Below, piece after piece: positions 8,901 to 17,245 of a stretch of DNA of 61,290 nt. The position numbers were made by a program, and so were the translations under genes. Each line of letters opens with the position of its first letter. The first letter of the stretch is position 1. The stretch is from JANNMJ01 sp031397815 (GTDB lineage: Bacteria > Bacteroidota > Bacteroidia > Cytophagales > Hymenobacteraceae), in contig JANNMJ010000058.1 in the NCBI GenBank assembly GCA_031397815.1, forward strand, positions 1 through 61,290. The letters are read 5' to 3'. The notes below the pieces were generated by a model. The model made no database searches. It saw only the letters and a list, made by a program, of their open reading frames with translations, and had not been told where the DNA came from.

Positions 8901-9662
8901 ATGTTGAAGTTTGCAAAATCCTACGTGTGCGTGGCCCTGGCCAGCACGATGTTATTCTCTTCGTGCGCAGGCTCGAAAACCGCCTCGAACGGTTCGGGCT
9001 CGGCGCAGGACGATAAAATGGCGCAGAACGGTACCGGCGAGCGCAAAACCGGTATGAGCAAGACGGCGAAAGGTGGTCTGCTCGGCGCGGGTGCTGGTGC
9101 GGCGCTCGGCGCGGGCATCGGGGCGCTGATTGGTGGTGGTAAAGGCGCGGCAATCGGCGCAATCGGCGGAGCCGCTGTGGGCGGTACGACCGGCGCCGTC
9201 ATCGGCAGAAAAATGGACCAGCAGGCTGCTGACCTCCAGAAAGACATGGAAGGCGTGAAAGTTGAGCGCGTCGGCGAAGGCATTATGCTGACGATGCCCG
9301 CCGGTATTCTCTTCGAAGTGAGCAAATCCAACCTGACGCCCGGTGCGCAGGGCGAGATTGATAAGCTCGCGAAAGTGTTGCAGAAATACCCAGACACCAA
9401 CATCCTGATCGAAGGCCACGCCGACGCATCGGGGGTAGCGGCGAAAAACCTGACGCTCTCGCAGGAACGCGCACAGGCGGTAGTCAACTACCTCGGCTCG
9501 CACGGGGTGGATATGGCCCGGATGAAAGCCGAAGGCAAAGGCGACGTGGAGCCAATCGCCGATAACGCTACGGTTGAAGGCAAAGCCGCCAACCGCCGCG
9601 TAGAAGTGGCCATCTTCGCTAACGAGAAGATGAAGAAAGCCGCTGAGCAAGGCAAGCTGTAA
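8901..9662 (+). CDS. OmpA-family lipoprotein with glycine zipper
   Basis: This is a 253-aa lipoprotein. A lipobox (ASTMLFSSC) is followed by a Ser/Gly linker and then a glycine-zipper segment of about 50 residues (AGAGAALGAGIGALIGGG and AAIGAIGGAAVGGTTGAVIG). The C-terminal OmpA domain contains ILFEVSKSNLTPGAQGEID, NILIEGHADASG, LSQERAQAVVNYL and AANRRVEVAIFANEKM. This YiaD-like layout is typical of outer-membrane/peptidoglycan linkers. A strong terminator hairpin follows about 50 bp after the stop. Confidence 0.92.
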   Translation: MLKFAKSYVCVALASTMLFSSCAGSKTASNGSGSAQDDKMAQNGTGERKTGMSKTAKGGLLGAGAGAALGAGIGALIGGGKGAAIGAIGGAAVGGTTGAVIGRKMDQQAADLQKDMEGVKVERVGEGIMLTMPAGILFEVSKSNLTPGAQGEIDKLAKVLQKYPDTNILIEGHADASGVAAKNLTLSQERAQAVVNYLGSHGVDMARMKAEGKGDVEPIADNATVEGKAANRRVEVAIFANEKMKKAAEQGKL

Positions 9663-9712
9663 ACCAGCCAAGATTAAGAAGAAGCACGCGGTCGGGTAAG
9701 CGGCCGTGGGCA

Positions 9713-9760
9713 GAAACGAGAAACGGTCAGGCGCGTAAGCGTCTGACCGTTTCTCGTTTT
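9713..9760 (+). terminator. Strong intrinsic terminator after OmpA lipoprotein gene
   Basis: A near-perfect 21-bp stem (left arm from aaacgagaaacggtcag, right arm ending ctgaccgtttctcgttt) closes a gtaa loop and is followed by a short T-rich run. The left arm also supplies A residues, so it could act in both directions. The next gene is convergent. Confidence 0.85.
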
Positions 9761-9843
9761 GGGGCTCTCGTTTTTGAGGCCATTGCGGTGCCCCTAAACG
9801 ATTTCTGCGATTCTGGTCGGCCGCGACCATTCGCCCGCCGCCC

Positions 9844-10545
9844 TCACAGCAGCAGCTCCGGCGTGTGGAACACGAGCGGAATCGGGTTATCGGGCGGGTT
9901 TTGGGTGGGGTCGCAGTGGTAGCCGAGGAGGTCGGGGTAGCGCGCGAGGTGGGGGAGGAGGGCGCGGTAATACGTATGGCCGCCCGCGCCTTCGGCGAAG
10001 ATGATATCGTGCAGCACCCGCGTGTGGGTGGCGGGTGGGAGGGTATCGAGCCAGTCGAAAAGAAAATCAGGCTCGGCCAAATCGCCGGAGTAGACGAGGC
10101 GGTCGGGGCCGTCGTCGAAGGCGTAGGCGAAGCTCATGAAATCGGCGGAGTGGCGGCCGAACGTATCGAGGGCGCGCACGCCGGGGAGGTGGGTCAGGGG
10201 CTGAAAATCGGCGTATTTCGAGGGGGTTTTGAGCTGCACGGTGAGCAGCCGCACAATGTCATCGCGGAAAGCTTCGGTGGGGAACCAGATGGTGGGCGGC
10301 GGGCCGGTTTTGCGGTGCGCGCGGTGCAGGAGCAAGTTGGCGAGCGAGCCGGAATGGTCGCAGTGGAGGTGCGTGAGGAGGATGCCGCTGCACGCGCCCG
10401 TCAGGCGGCGCCGCGCCAGCTCTGGGTACACGGTAAAGCCGCAATCGAGGAGCAGGGCTTGGCCTTGGTGCTGCACCAGAGCGGCGGAATTGCCGTATGC
10501 AAAGTCGAACGCGCCGCCGGTGCCGAGGAACTGGAGTGATGTCAT
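9844..10545 (-). CDS. MBL-fold metal-dependent hydrolase (RNase Z-like)
   Basis: This is a 233-aa protein with the metallo-beta-lactamase fold. FLGTGGAFDFAYGNSAALV starts the first strand, and the metal motif THLHCDHSGSL gives His59, His61, Asp63 and His64. Further metal ligands probably lie in YSGDLAEPDFLFDWL and near VLHDIIFAEGAGGHTYY. It resembles RNase Z/arylsulfatase-type hydrolases, but the substrate cannot be told. I start at MTSLQFLGTGG, since the 34 codons upstream have no family likeness. Confidence 0.82.
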   Translation of the reverse strand: MTSLQFLGTGGAFDFAYGNSAALVQHQGQALLLDCGFTVYPELARRRLTGACSGILLTHLHCDHSGSLANLLLHRAHRKTGPPPTIWFPTEAFRDDIVRLLTVQLKTPSKYADFQPLTHLPGVRALDTFGRHSADFMSFAYAFDDGPDRLVYSGDLAEPDFLFDWLDTLPPATHTRVLHDIIFAEGAGGHTYYRALLPHLARYPDLLGYHCDPTQNPPDNPIPLVFHTPELLL

Positions 10546-10706
10546 CCGAAGGAAAAAACGAAAATCCGCGCAATAAACGACCACCCGCCCGAACCGTGCC
10601 CGCCCCCGGCGCGCCGTAGCTTGCACATCGGTTCGGCGGAGCGCCACACGGTCGCGCCTGCTTCGCCCATCTTCTTCAAGCCCCTTCCGGCTAGCCCAGC
10701 ATCAGC

Positions 10707-11693
10707 GTGCGCCTCATTCATCACCCGGTTTTGCTCAATTATTACGTGACATTTCGCTGCAACGCGAAGTGCTCGTTCTGTGATATCTGGGAGAAACCGT
10801 CGCCGTACGTCACGCTCGACGCCGCCCGCCGCAACCTGCGCGATGCCCGTAAGCTCGGCGTGCGCGTCGTGGATTTTACCGGCGGCGAGCCGCTCCTCCA
10901 CCGCGAGCTGGCCGATTTGCTCCGCATCGCCCGCGCCGAAGGCCTCATTACGACCGTCACGACGAACGGCATGCTCTACCCGAAGCGCGCCGAAGAGCTG
11001 CGCGGGCTGGTCGATATGCTCCACTTTTCCCTCGATTCCGCCGACCGCGCCACCCACGACAAAGGGCGCGGCGTGGCGTGCTTCGATTTCGTGATGGAAA
11101 GCATCCGAGTGGCGAAGGAGCTGGGCGAAAAGCCCGATATCCTCTTCACCGTTTTCCCCGAAAATATCGCCGATCTGGAGCGCGTCTGGCAGGAAATCAC
11201 GCAGCCCAACGGCCTCGTGCTCATCATCAACCCGGCGTTTCAGTACAACGACGTCGCCGCTGGCGATAACCTCACCGCCGAGCAGCTCGATTACGTGTCG
11301 GCCTTCGGGCGGCGGCCGGGCGTGTACCTCAACGAAGGCTTCATGGCGCTCCGGCGCGACGGCGGTAACCACATTGCCAAGCCCGTGTGCCGCGCCGCGA
11401 GCACCACCCTCGTCATCTCCCCCGACGACGAGTTGGTGCTGCCGTGCTACCACCTCGGCGAAAAGAAATTTCCGATTGCCGGCGAGCTGTTTCAGCTCTA
11501 CCAACAATCGGAAATCAAGCGGTTAATCGCCCTCGAAGGCAAGCTGCCGGCGTGCGAGGGCTGCACCATCAACTGCTACATGCAGCCAAGCTTCGCCGTC
11601 GAGACCAGCCGGTATTTCTGGAAAGCCCTTCCTTCGACCATTAAATACAACCGGATGAAAGGAACATGGAAGCGGTTGGTGGGGGTGCGGTAG
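10707..11693 (+). CDS. Radical SAM/SPASM-type protein
   Basis: This 328-aa protein begins at a GTG codon. The radical SAM cluster motif is FRCNAKCSFCD with Cys18, Cys22 and Cys25, followed by the SAM-binding strand VDFTGGEPLLHREL and TTVTTNGMLYP. Near the C-terminus, CEGCTINCYMQPSF and an earlier CYHLGEKKF supply extra cysteines as in SPASM/Twitch proteins, which bind auxiliary Fe-S clusters. The substrate is unknown. No small peptide precursor gene was found nearby, so a peptide-modifying role is not supported here. Confidence 0.85.
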   Translation: MRLIHHPVLLNYYVTFRCNAKCSFCDIWEKPSPYVTLDAARRNLRDARKLGVRVVDFTGGEPLLHRELADLLRIARAEGLITTVTTNGMLYPKRAEELRGLVDMLHFSLDSADRATHDKGRGVACFDFVMESIRVAKELGEKPDILFTVFPENIADLERVWQEITQPNGLVLIINPAFQYNDVAAGDNLTAEQLDYVSAFGRRPGVYLNEGFMALRRDGGNHIAKPVCRAASTTLVISPDDELVLPCYHLGEKKFPIAGELFQLYQQSEIKRLIALEGKLPACEGCTINCYMQPSFAVETSRYFWKALPSTIKYNRMKGTWKRLVGVR

Positions 11694-11732
11694 GGGCGGG
11701 CCTTGTGCCCGCCCGAATTGTCCCCAAATCCC

Positions 11733-14555
11733 TTACCGCACCACCAGCTTCCGGCTCGTGCTGCCACCATCAGGTAGCGTCAGTCGAACCACGTACAGAC
11801 CCGGCGCCAATCCCTGCACGGCCACCGCGTGGCTCCACGAACCGGCGGGCGCCGTGGTGGTTTCCTGCCGAACCGGGCGACCAAGGGCGTCGGTCAGCAG
11901 GATTTGGATGCGACCGGCGGTTGGTACGTCGGCCGTGAGCGTAGCGCCCGTGGTGGTGGCGGGGTTCGGATAGAGGCTCCACGCGGCTGGGGCGTTCGGC
12001 TCAGCTACCAGCCCGTTCACGGTTTGCACGAGGGTCGTGACTTCGTTGGTGCTGATGGGGGCGTTAAAATCGAACGTGATGTGGGCTTGGTTCGGGATGA
12101 GGTCGCCGGGGTTGAGGGCGGGGGAAGGCGTCACGCGGAACCGCACGAAACCCATCGAGCCGACGGCGTTTACGTTGCGGTGCGGCAGCTTGATGCCGGG
12201 GAACGACAGGCTCATGTGCCCCTGACCATCGAGGCGCCACTGGCAGTTGTGCGACTGCGCCACCATCTCCACCGTGCCCAGCCGCAGCAGCGACGCGGGC
12301 AGGCTGTCCTGAATCATCACCGCGAACGCCGTGTCGGTGCCGATGTTCTCGAACCGAATCGTGTAATCGAGGGTCGTGCCGTTGGCCACTTGCTGTGGTG
12401 TCAGGCGCGAGTAGTTCACCTGAATATCGTTCGGGTCGGCGGAGCCGACGACGACTTGCCGCAGCGTATCGCGGTTATTGAGCGGCACGAGGTCGGCGGG
12501 GACGTTCGTGAGGGCCGCGAGGGTGGTGATGGGCGTGCCGAGCGGAATGTTAATCGGCAGATTGACCGCCATCGAGAAGTTCAGCACCTGAAACGGCGCG
12601 ACCGTCGGCAAAGCCCACGTTAGCTGCTGACCGACGTGCGTGGTAGGCGTGGGAGAGGCGCCAACATACTGGCTCTGCCCGACCGTATCATACGTAAGCA
12701 CCAGATTGGCGCCGCTGACCGGCATCGCCCCGACGTTCTCGACGCGGGCCTGATAGTAGGTGGCTCGCCCCACACGCGCCGGGGTATACGACGTGACCGT
12801 GACCCGCAAATCAGCCGCGCCGGGGATCGGTTTCAGACCAAATACCCGCGCCGTATCGGCTTGCCCGTACTGCGTGAGGAGGCCGGTGTACCCCGCCGCG
12901 CCCTGCCCGAGCGTGTAGTGAAGCGGCGGCTGCGCCACCTGCACGGTGTAGCGCCCGGTGTCGGCGTAAATCGTGAAGCGGCCGGTTGAGGGACTGCTCG
13001 TGCCGAGAATGGCGGAGTTCAGCGGGTCGCCGAGGAGGACGTGGCGCGGGAATGGCGGCTCCCCGGCATCGCGGACGCCGTTGGCGTTCTGGTCGAGGTA
13101 AACCCGGCCGGTGATGCGGGCGCCGGGGTCGAAACGCACCAGATACGCCGAGATGGGGCCGAACGGCAGGCCGTCGTAAGAGTCGGTGTAGCTCGCGAAA
13201 CCCCCGACGTAAACGCGGTTATCGGCATCGACACCGATGCTTTGCGCGAGGTTGGTGCCGAAATCGGGGCGGTCGGCGCCGCGTGCCCACTGGAAGGTGC
13301 CGTTCGTGTCGAAGCAGGTCACGAAGGACGCCAGACTCTGATTGAGGCCGTTTTGAACCGTGTAAGAGCCAAACTGAATCTCGGGGTCGCTGAAGGTCCC
13401 GGTGGCGTACATCCGGCCGTCTGGGCCGGTGGTCAGGCCCATCACCTGCGGGAAAGCCCCGGCCACGGGGCGCAACCACTGCGGCACGCCCAACGGATTG
13501 AGGCACGCGAAGAACACGCCCGTCGGGGGGAGCGGGAAGGGGCCGATGGCGGGCGTACCGTCGGCGCGCCCGCCCATATACACGTTGTTTTGCGCATCAA
13601 TCTGGAGCGTCGAGGGCGGCGCCACGTGCGGCAGCACCCACTGCGTAGAGCCGCCCGTGGCGGTGAGCGTGACGTGGGCGATGAAGCCATCCAGCGTATT
13701 CGCGGGGGTAGATGCTCGCGAAGTCAGCACCGGCGGAGTGCCATCGGCGCCGAGCTGCGCCGAGCCGTTCAAGCCAGCAGCCACCACTACTTCGCCGTTA
13801 GCCTGCACCGCGAGCGCCCCCATGTTGAGCTGCGTGGGCAGGAACGAGGAGGCCGCGCAGTTCCAAGCGGCCGTAATGCGGCCCGTTGCGGGGAGGCAGC
13901 GCGCCACGAACCCCACCGGCGCCAGTCGGCCGGGCAGGAGCGTGACGGCATCGAGCGAGTCGGTATTGCGGGCGATGCCGGAGAAGTAAACCCCCGTGCT
14001 ATTGGCCACGATGGAGTACACCAGCACTTCCTTGGCGAGGCTCGGCGCGGAAAAATCGCGCGTCCCCACCAAGCGCGCCCAATCGACGGCCCCCGTCGCG
14101 GTGCTCATTTTGGCCATAAAGGTGCCCGCACTATCGAGGGTATGCGTGGCGCCGAGCCGGAGGTTCTGGTTGTTGGTGCCCGATACGTAAACGGCGGCGC
14201 CGGTCGGGTCGACGGCGATGGCGTACGGAATATCAATGCCATCGGAATGGACATTCTGCACCCACTGAAGGCGACCGGTCGGGGCGATTTTCGCCACGTA
14301 GAGGTTGGTGGAGAGATCCGTCGGCGCCGCCGTGAGCACGGTGCCGTCGATGGAAACCGAGCCGCTCCAGCAGCCCACGTAATACGTGTTCCCGGCGGCG
14401 TCGGTGGCGGTTCGGATGTTACCGACGCTCGGGACGGCCGGGTGAATAATCTGTTGCAGCATCGCCGCGTGCTGCGCCTGCGCGGGCAGGGCCGCGCCCC
14501 CGCTCAGCACGAGCAGCGCGGCGAAAAGCCGGTAAAAAGTCCGTAACGAAGTCAT
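11733..14555 (-). CDS. T9SS-exported repeat protein A (module A)
   Basis: This is a 940-aa secreted protein. A signal peptide (YRLFAALLVLSGGAALPAQAQ) precedes about 480 residues of SBBP-like beta-propeller repeats (DAAGNTYYVG, AVDPTGAAVYVSGT, DAQNNVYMGG, DADNRVYVGGF). Next comes an SdrD-B-like insert with a calcium-type loop (DQNANGVRDAGEPPFPR) and DUF11/CARDB-like domains (DPNDIQVNYSRLTPQQV, LDYTIRFENIGTDTAF). The end is a type IX sorting domain (SLYPNPATTTGATLTADVP to GGSTSRKLVVR). I start at MTSLRTFYR. It follows barrel protein A by 162 bp, with a long inverted repeat between them. It is probably a surface or adhesin-like protein; no enzymatic motif is seen. Confidence 0.85.
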   Translation of the reverse strand: MTSLRTFYRLFAALLVLSGGAALPAQAQHAAMLQQIIHPAVPSVGNIRTATDAAGNTYYVGCWSGSVSIDGTVLTAAPTDLSTNLYVAKIAPTGRLQWVQNVHSDGIDIPYAIAVDPTGAAVYVSGTNNQNLRLGATHTLDSAGTFMAKMSTATGAVDWARLVGTRDFSAPSLAKEVLVYSIVANSTGVYFSGIARNTDSLDAVTLLPGRLAPVGFVARCLPATGRITAAWNCAASSFLPTQLNMGALAVQANGEVVVAAGLNGSAQLGADGTPPVLTSRASTPANTLDGFIAHVTLTATGGSTQWVLPHVAPPSTLQIDAQNNVYMGGRADGTPAIGPFPLPPTGVFFACLNPLGVPQWLRPVAGAFPQVMGLTTGPDGRMYATGTFSDPEIQFGSYTVQNGLNQSLASFVTCFDTNGTFQWARGADRPDFGTNLAQSIGVDADNRVYVGGFASYTDSYDGLPFGPISAYLVRFDPGARITGRVYLDQNANGVRDAGEPPFPRHVLLGDPLNSAILGTSSPSTGRFTIYADTGRYTVQVAQPPLHYTLGQGAAGYTGLLTQYGQADTARVFGLKPIPGAADLRVTVTSYTPARVGRATYYQARVENVGAMPVSGANLVLTYDTVGQSQYVGASPTPTTHVGQQLTWALPTVAPFQVLNFSMAVNLPINIPLGTPITTLAALTNVPADLVPLNNRDTLRQVVVGSADPNDIQVNYSRLTPQQVANGTTLDYTIRFENIGTDTAFAVMIQDSLPASLLRLGTVEMVAQSHNCQWRLDGQGHMSLSFPGIKLPHRNVNAVGSMGFVRFRVTPSPALNPGDLIPNQAHITFDFNAPISTNEVTTLVQTVNGLVAEPNAPAAWSLYPNPATTTGATLTADVPTAGRIQILLTDALGRPVRQETTTAPAGSWSHAVAVQGLAPGLYVVRLTLPDGGSTSRKLVVR

Positions 14556-14591
14556 CGGATTCAGGAGGAAAATCAAGTGAGGGAAAAGCTC

Positions 14592-14648
14592 TTTCCGATG
14601 CCACGGGGCACCGAGCCGGCCGGTTCGCGGCACCCGTGGCATCGGAAA
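14592..14648. repeat. 16-bp perfect inverted repeat between barrel A and T9SS A genes
   Basis: Arms tttccgatgccacggg (14592-14607) and its exact complement (14633-14648) flank a 25-base GC-rich loop. On the minus strand the hairpin is followed by GAGCTTTTCCC. It may therefore attenuate read-through from the sigma/barrel pair into the T9SS gene, setting their ratio. No long T run follows, so full termination is uncertain. Confidence 0.7.
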
Positions 14649-14717
14649 AGCGGCCCACCGGCCGCCGCTGAGCAAGCGAGAAGTCGTAAGCGGGAATCAG
14701 AAATCAGAAGGTCGAAA

Positions 14718-16364
14718 TCAGAAGGCGTAGCGCAGCCCCAGCTGCACCCCCGTAGCAAGGGGCCGCTGCGTGAGGTGCGTGGCGGGCTTGTACACCGATT
14801 GCGCCTGATACCGCACCGTGGGCGCCAAACTGGCGCTCAGGCGCTGCGTAAGGGCATAATTGAGCGCCACCGACGAGGTAAGCGCGAAATTGAACGGCCG
14901 GAACGGCCCATCGGCGCGCCCGATGCGGGCGGTAGCGAAGGAGCGGCCGTCGGTCGTCGTGACCTGCGTGCCGCCCATAAACCACTGTAATTGGGCACCG
15001 GCGCTCACGTCGGCCCACCAGCGCGGGGCGGTCGGGGAGGAGGTCCAGTCGGTGGTGCGACCGAAGCGGTAGCGCACCAGCACGGGCAGCGTCAGGAAGT
15101 GGTAGCTCGGGCGCAACACGCGGCTCACGACTTCGTCGCGGGTCGTGATTTTGGGCGTGAGCTTCCGGTTGACCGTCGTGACCGTGGTGGTGGTCGTGAG
15201 GTACGTCCATACGGTGTCGTTCCGCTGCACATACACCGAATCGTAGCCGATAATCTGGTTGTTGAAGTTCACGACCGGCGAAAGCCGCAGCTCATCGACG
15301 ACGCGAATCGAGTACGCCTCCGTGGTGAACGTGGTATCGCGGGTGGTTTGCACGAGCGAGACAATCGTATCAACCTTCACCGACGTTTTACGGTCCGTCA
15401 GGCGCAGCTCGCCGCCGTATGCGCTCGTGCCGATGCCCGCACCCACGCTCCACCGGTCCGTAAGGCGGTATTCGGCCAGCAAAGCGGCGTTGTACCCGGC
15501 GCGGCCCTGCTCGTGCACCGTCCGCAGCGCGGCGAGGGTATCGGCAGCGGGGGCGTTCAGGCCGAAGAAATCGCGTTCCGCCGCCGCCGTCAGCAGCACC
15601 GACCACCGTTGTTTCGGCTTCGCCACCGGCAGAGAATCCACTGCCGTAACGGCGCCCGTTTCGGCCACCGGCGCCAGCGCGAGGAGTAAAGAATCTGTCC
15701 GAAGCTGCAATCTGACCAGCGCCGCCCGCTGCATCAGGAGCGCATCGCGGCGCCGCTCACGGGCGGTAAGGGCCGAATCGGCGCCCCACTGCACCTGCGT
15801 CTGCTCGGTGCCGACGAGCGGCAGCAGAACCGTAGGAATAACCGGCGTTTGGGGGTCTGACCCCAAACGGAGCGAGTCGGACCCCACCGCGAGAGGGTCA
15901 GACCCCACCGCGAGAGGGTCGGACCCCACCGCGAGAGGGTTCGACCCAGAAGCTGTGCCCAAATAGGGCGACGTTTTGGGGTCTGACCCAGAAACTCTGC
16001 CCAAATAGGGCCGCGCTCCGCCCAAATAGGGCACCGGTTTGGGGTCAGAGGCCAAATCGCCGCCCTTTTTGGGCGCCGCTTGGGCTTGGGACGTCCGCAC
16101 GGTGGCTTTCTCTGCCGACCAGAACGCCGGGCCCGTCGGGGCGAGCGCCCACATCAGCAGCATTCCGACCATCAGCCCCGCGAAACCGGCCAGCCACGGC
16201 GCCCGCCGAGGGTTTGGGGCAGCAGCGCGCGGCTGCAAGTGCGGTTGCAGGTTCGCCCAGATGCGCGCCGGAGGGAGCGGCGGGGGCGTACGGGCAGCCT
16301 CCTCGAAATGGGCGCGGAGGTGGGCGTCGTAGGCGAAAGGATCTTGTTCGTCGGGCGTGTTCAT
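14718..16364 (-). CDS. Transmembrane/outer-membrane barrel protein A, putative anti-sigma
   Basis: This is a 548-aa protein. Residues 1-54 look cytoplasmic (acidic, with LRAHFEEA and ARIWANLQPHL). Residues 55-76 form one membrane helix (APWLAGFAGLMVGMLLMWAL) with no cleavage site. Residues 77-180 are a low-complexity linker with repeats of SDPLAVG. About 195-230 is a helix (LTARERRRDALLMQRAALV). From ~253 to the end is a beta-barrel with alternating strands and a terminal aromatic (QLGLRYAF), as in BAM-inserted proteins. The gene overlaps the sigma A stop by 4 bp (ATGA), suggesting translational coupling. The anti-sigma role is inferred from this coupling and topology. It is paralogous to the genes at 23415 and 28949. 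Confidence 0.7.
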   Translation of the reverse strand: MNTPDEQDPFAYDAHLRAHFEEAARTPPPLPPARIWANLQPHLQPRAAAPNPRRAPWLAGFAGLMVGMLLMWALAPTGPAFWSAEKATVRTSQAQAAPKKGGDLASDPKPVPYLGGARPYLGRVSGSDPKTSPYLGTASGSNPLAVGSDPLAVGSDPLAVGSDSLRLGSDPQTPVIPTVLLPLVGTEQTQVQWGADSALTARERRRDALLMQRAALVRLQLRTDSLLLALAPVAETGAVTAVDSLPVAKPKQRWSVLLTAAAERDFFGLNAPAADTLAALRTVHEQGRAGYNAALLAEYRLTDRWSVGAGIGTSAYGGELRLTDRKTSVKVDTIVSLVQTTRDTTFTTEAYSIRVVDELRLSPVVNFNNQIIGYDSVYVQRNDTVWTYLTTTTTVTTVNRKLTPKITTRDEVVSRVLRPSYHFLTLPVLVRYRFGRTTDWTSSPTAPRWWADVSAGAQLQWFMGGTQVTTTDGRSFATARIGRADGPFRPFNFALTSSVALNYALTQRLSASLAPTVRYQAQSVYKPATHLTQRPLATGVQLGLRYAF

Positions 16365-17047
16365 TGGAACAGGAGAGCCGTAATGGGGTGAAAAGGCGCT
16401 TGCGGCGCTTCGGAGCGGACGGAAGGGGCGGCGACGGGCGCCAGTGCGGGGGGCGCCGGACCGGGTCGGGCGGCCGTGCGCTCGCGGTTCGCCTGTTGCA
16501 CCAGCGTGGTGAGGCGGGCGCGGGCGCGGCTGAGCTGCGCTTTGGAAGCACTCTCGCCGATGCCGAGCAGCCCCGCTATTTCGGCGTGCGAATACCCTTC
16601 AATCGTGTAAAGCAGCATCACCACCCGGCACCCTTCGGGGAGCTGATCGATGAGCGCCTGCACCTCCGCGAACGTGAGGCGCTCGATGGCCGACGCCTCC
16701 GTGGCGGGTAAGTGGTGGACTTCCTCCAGCTCGAAATCGGTGCGCCGCACCTTCCGGCTCCGCTCCGCATTCAGGGCCGTGCTGATGACAATCCGCCGCA
16801 CCCACCCCGGAAAAGCGCCCTCCACGAGCTGCTCATCCAGCCGCTGAAAAACCTTGATGAAGGCGTCCTGCAACGCATCCTCCGCATCGGCCATCGACGG
16901 CGAGTACCGCGCCGCGATTTGCAGCATCGGCCCGGCAAACCGGTCGTACAGCGCCCGTTGCGCCGTCGGCTCGTAGCGTCGGCAACGCTTCAGAAGCTCG
17001 CTCAAGCTGGCATCAGCCGATGAAGAAGAAGGAGATGAAGCCGACAT
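16361..17047 (-). CDS. ECF-type RNA polymerase sigma factor A
   Basis: This is a 228-aa sigma-70 family factor of the extracytoplasmic type. Region 2 covers LSELLKRCRRYEPTAQRALYD, then DAEDALQDAFIKVFQRL and GWVRRIVISTALN. Region 4 covers LPEGCRVVMLLYTIEGYSHAE and IAGLLGIGESASKAQLSRAR. I start at MSASSPSSSSADAS; the longer open frame overlaps the promoter-like motif at 17097-17125. A basic, Pro/Ala-rich tail follows region 4. The stop overlaps the start of barrel A by 4 bp. The closest visible relatives are the sigma genes at 25037 and 30670. Confidence 0.9.
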   Translation of the reverse strand: MSASSPSSSSADASLSELLKRCRRYEPTAQRALYDRFAGPMLQIAARYSPSMADAEDALQDAFIKVFQRLDEQLVEGAFPGWVRRIVISTALNAERSRKVRRTDFELEEVHHLPATEASAIERLTFAEVQALIDQLPEGCRVVMLLYTIEGYSHAEIAGLLGIGESASKAQLSRARARLTTLVQQANRERTAARPGPAPPALAPVAAPSVRSEAPQAPFHPITALLFQ

Positions 17048-17096
17048 CCGAGGCGGAAGGAGGTGAGGCGGTTGTGAGCGAGGGGGAAGGTACTCG

Positions 17097-17125
17097 AAAG
17101 ACACGCGCCCTAGGTGGATGGCTAC
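17097..17125 (-). promoter_or_regulatory. Putative ECF promoter upstream of sigma A
   Basis: On the minus strand GTAGCC (17120-17125), a 17-bp spacer and GTCTTT (17097-17102) lie 50 bp before the sigma A start. The same pair with the same spacing occurs upstream of sigma B, sigma C and the T9SS C gene. The recurrence supports an autoregulated -35/-10 pair. Which sigma recognises it is not known. Confidence 0.6.
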
Positions 17126-17151
17126 ACGGCGGGGAAAAGAAATCGAAAAAG

Positions 17152-17205
17152 AAAAATCGTCCCCGCCGAACCCAACCGGGTCCGACGAGGACGATTCTCT
17201 TTTTC
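17152..17205 (-). terminator. Terminator downstream of T9SS protein B'
   Basis: The stem aatcgtcc/ggacgatt with an inner accc/gggt stem is followed on the minus strand by ATTTTTCTTTTTCG, a good U tract. Similar hairpins follow the two other T9SS genes at 20462 and 25862, so the element was duplicated with the genes. Confidence 0.75.
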
Positions 17206-17245
17206 GACGCCGCAGCGGGCGCTGGGCGGTACGCGTTCCTCCGGC

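Noticed and set aside
13041..14546. Long plus-strand open frame opposite T9SS protein A
   Set aside because: It is an antisense shadow of the high-GC gene; the minus strand has signal peptide, repeats and sorting domain.
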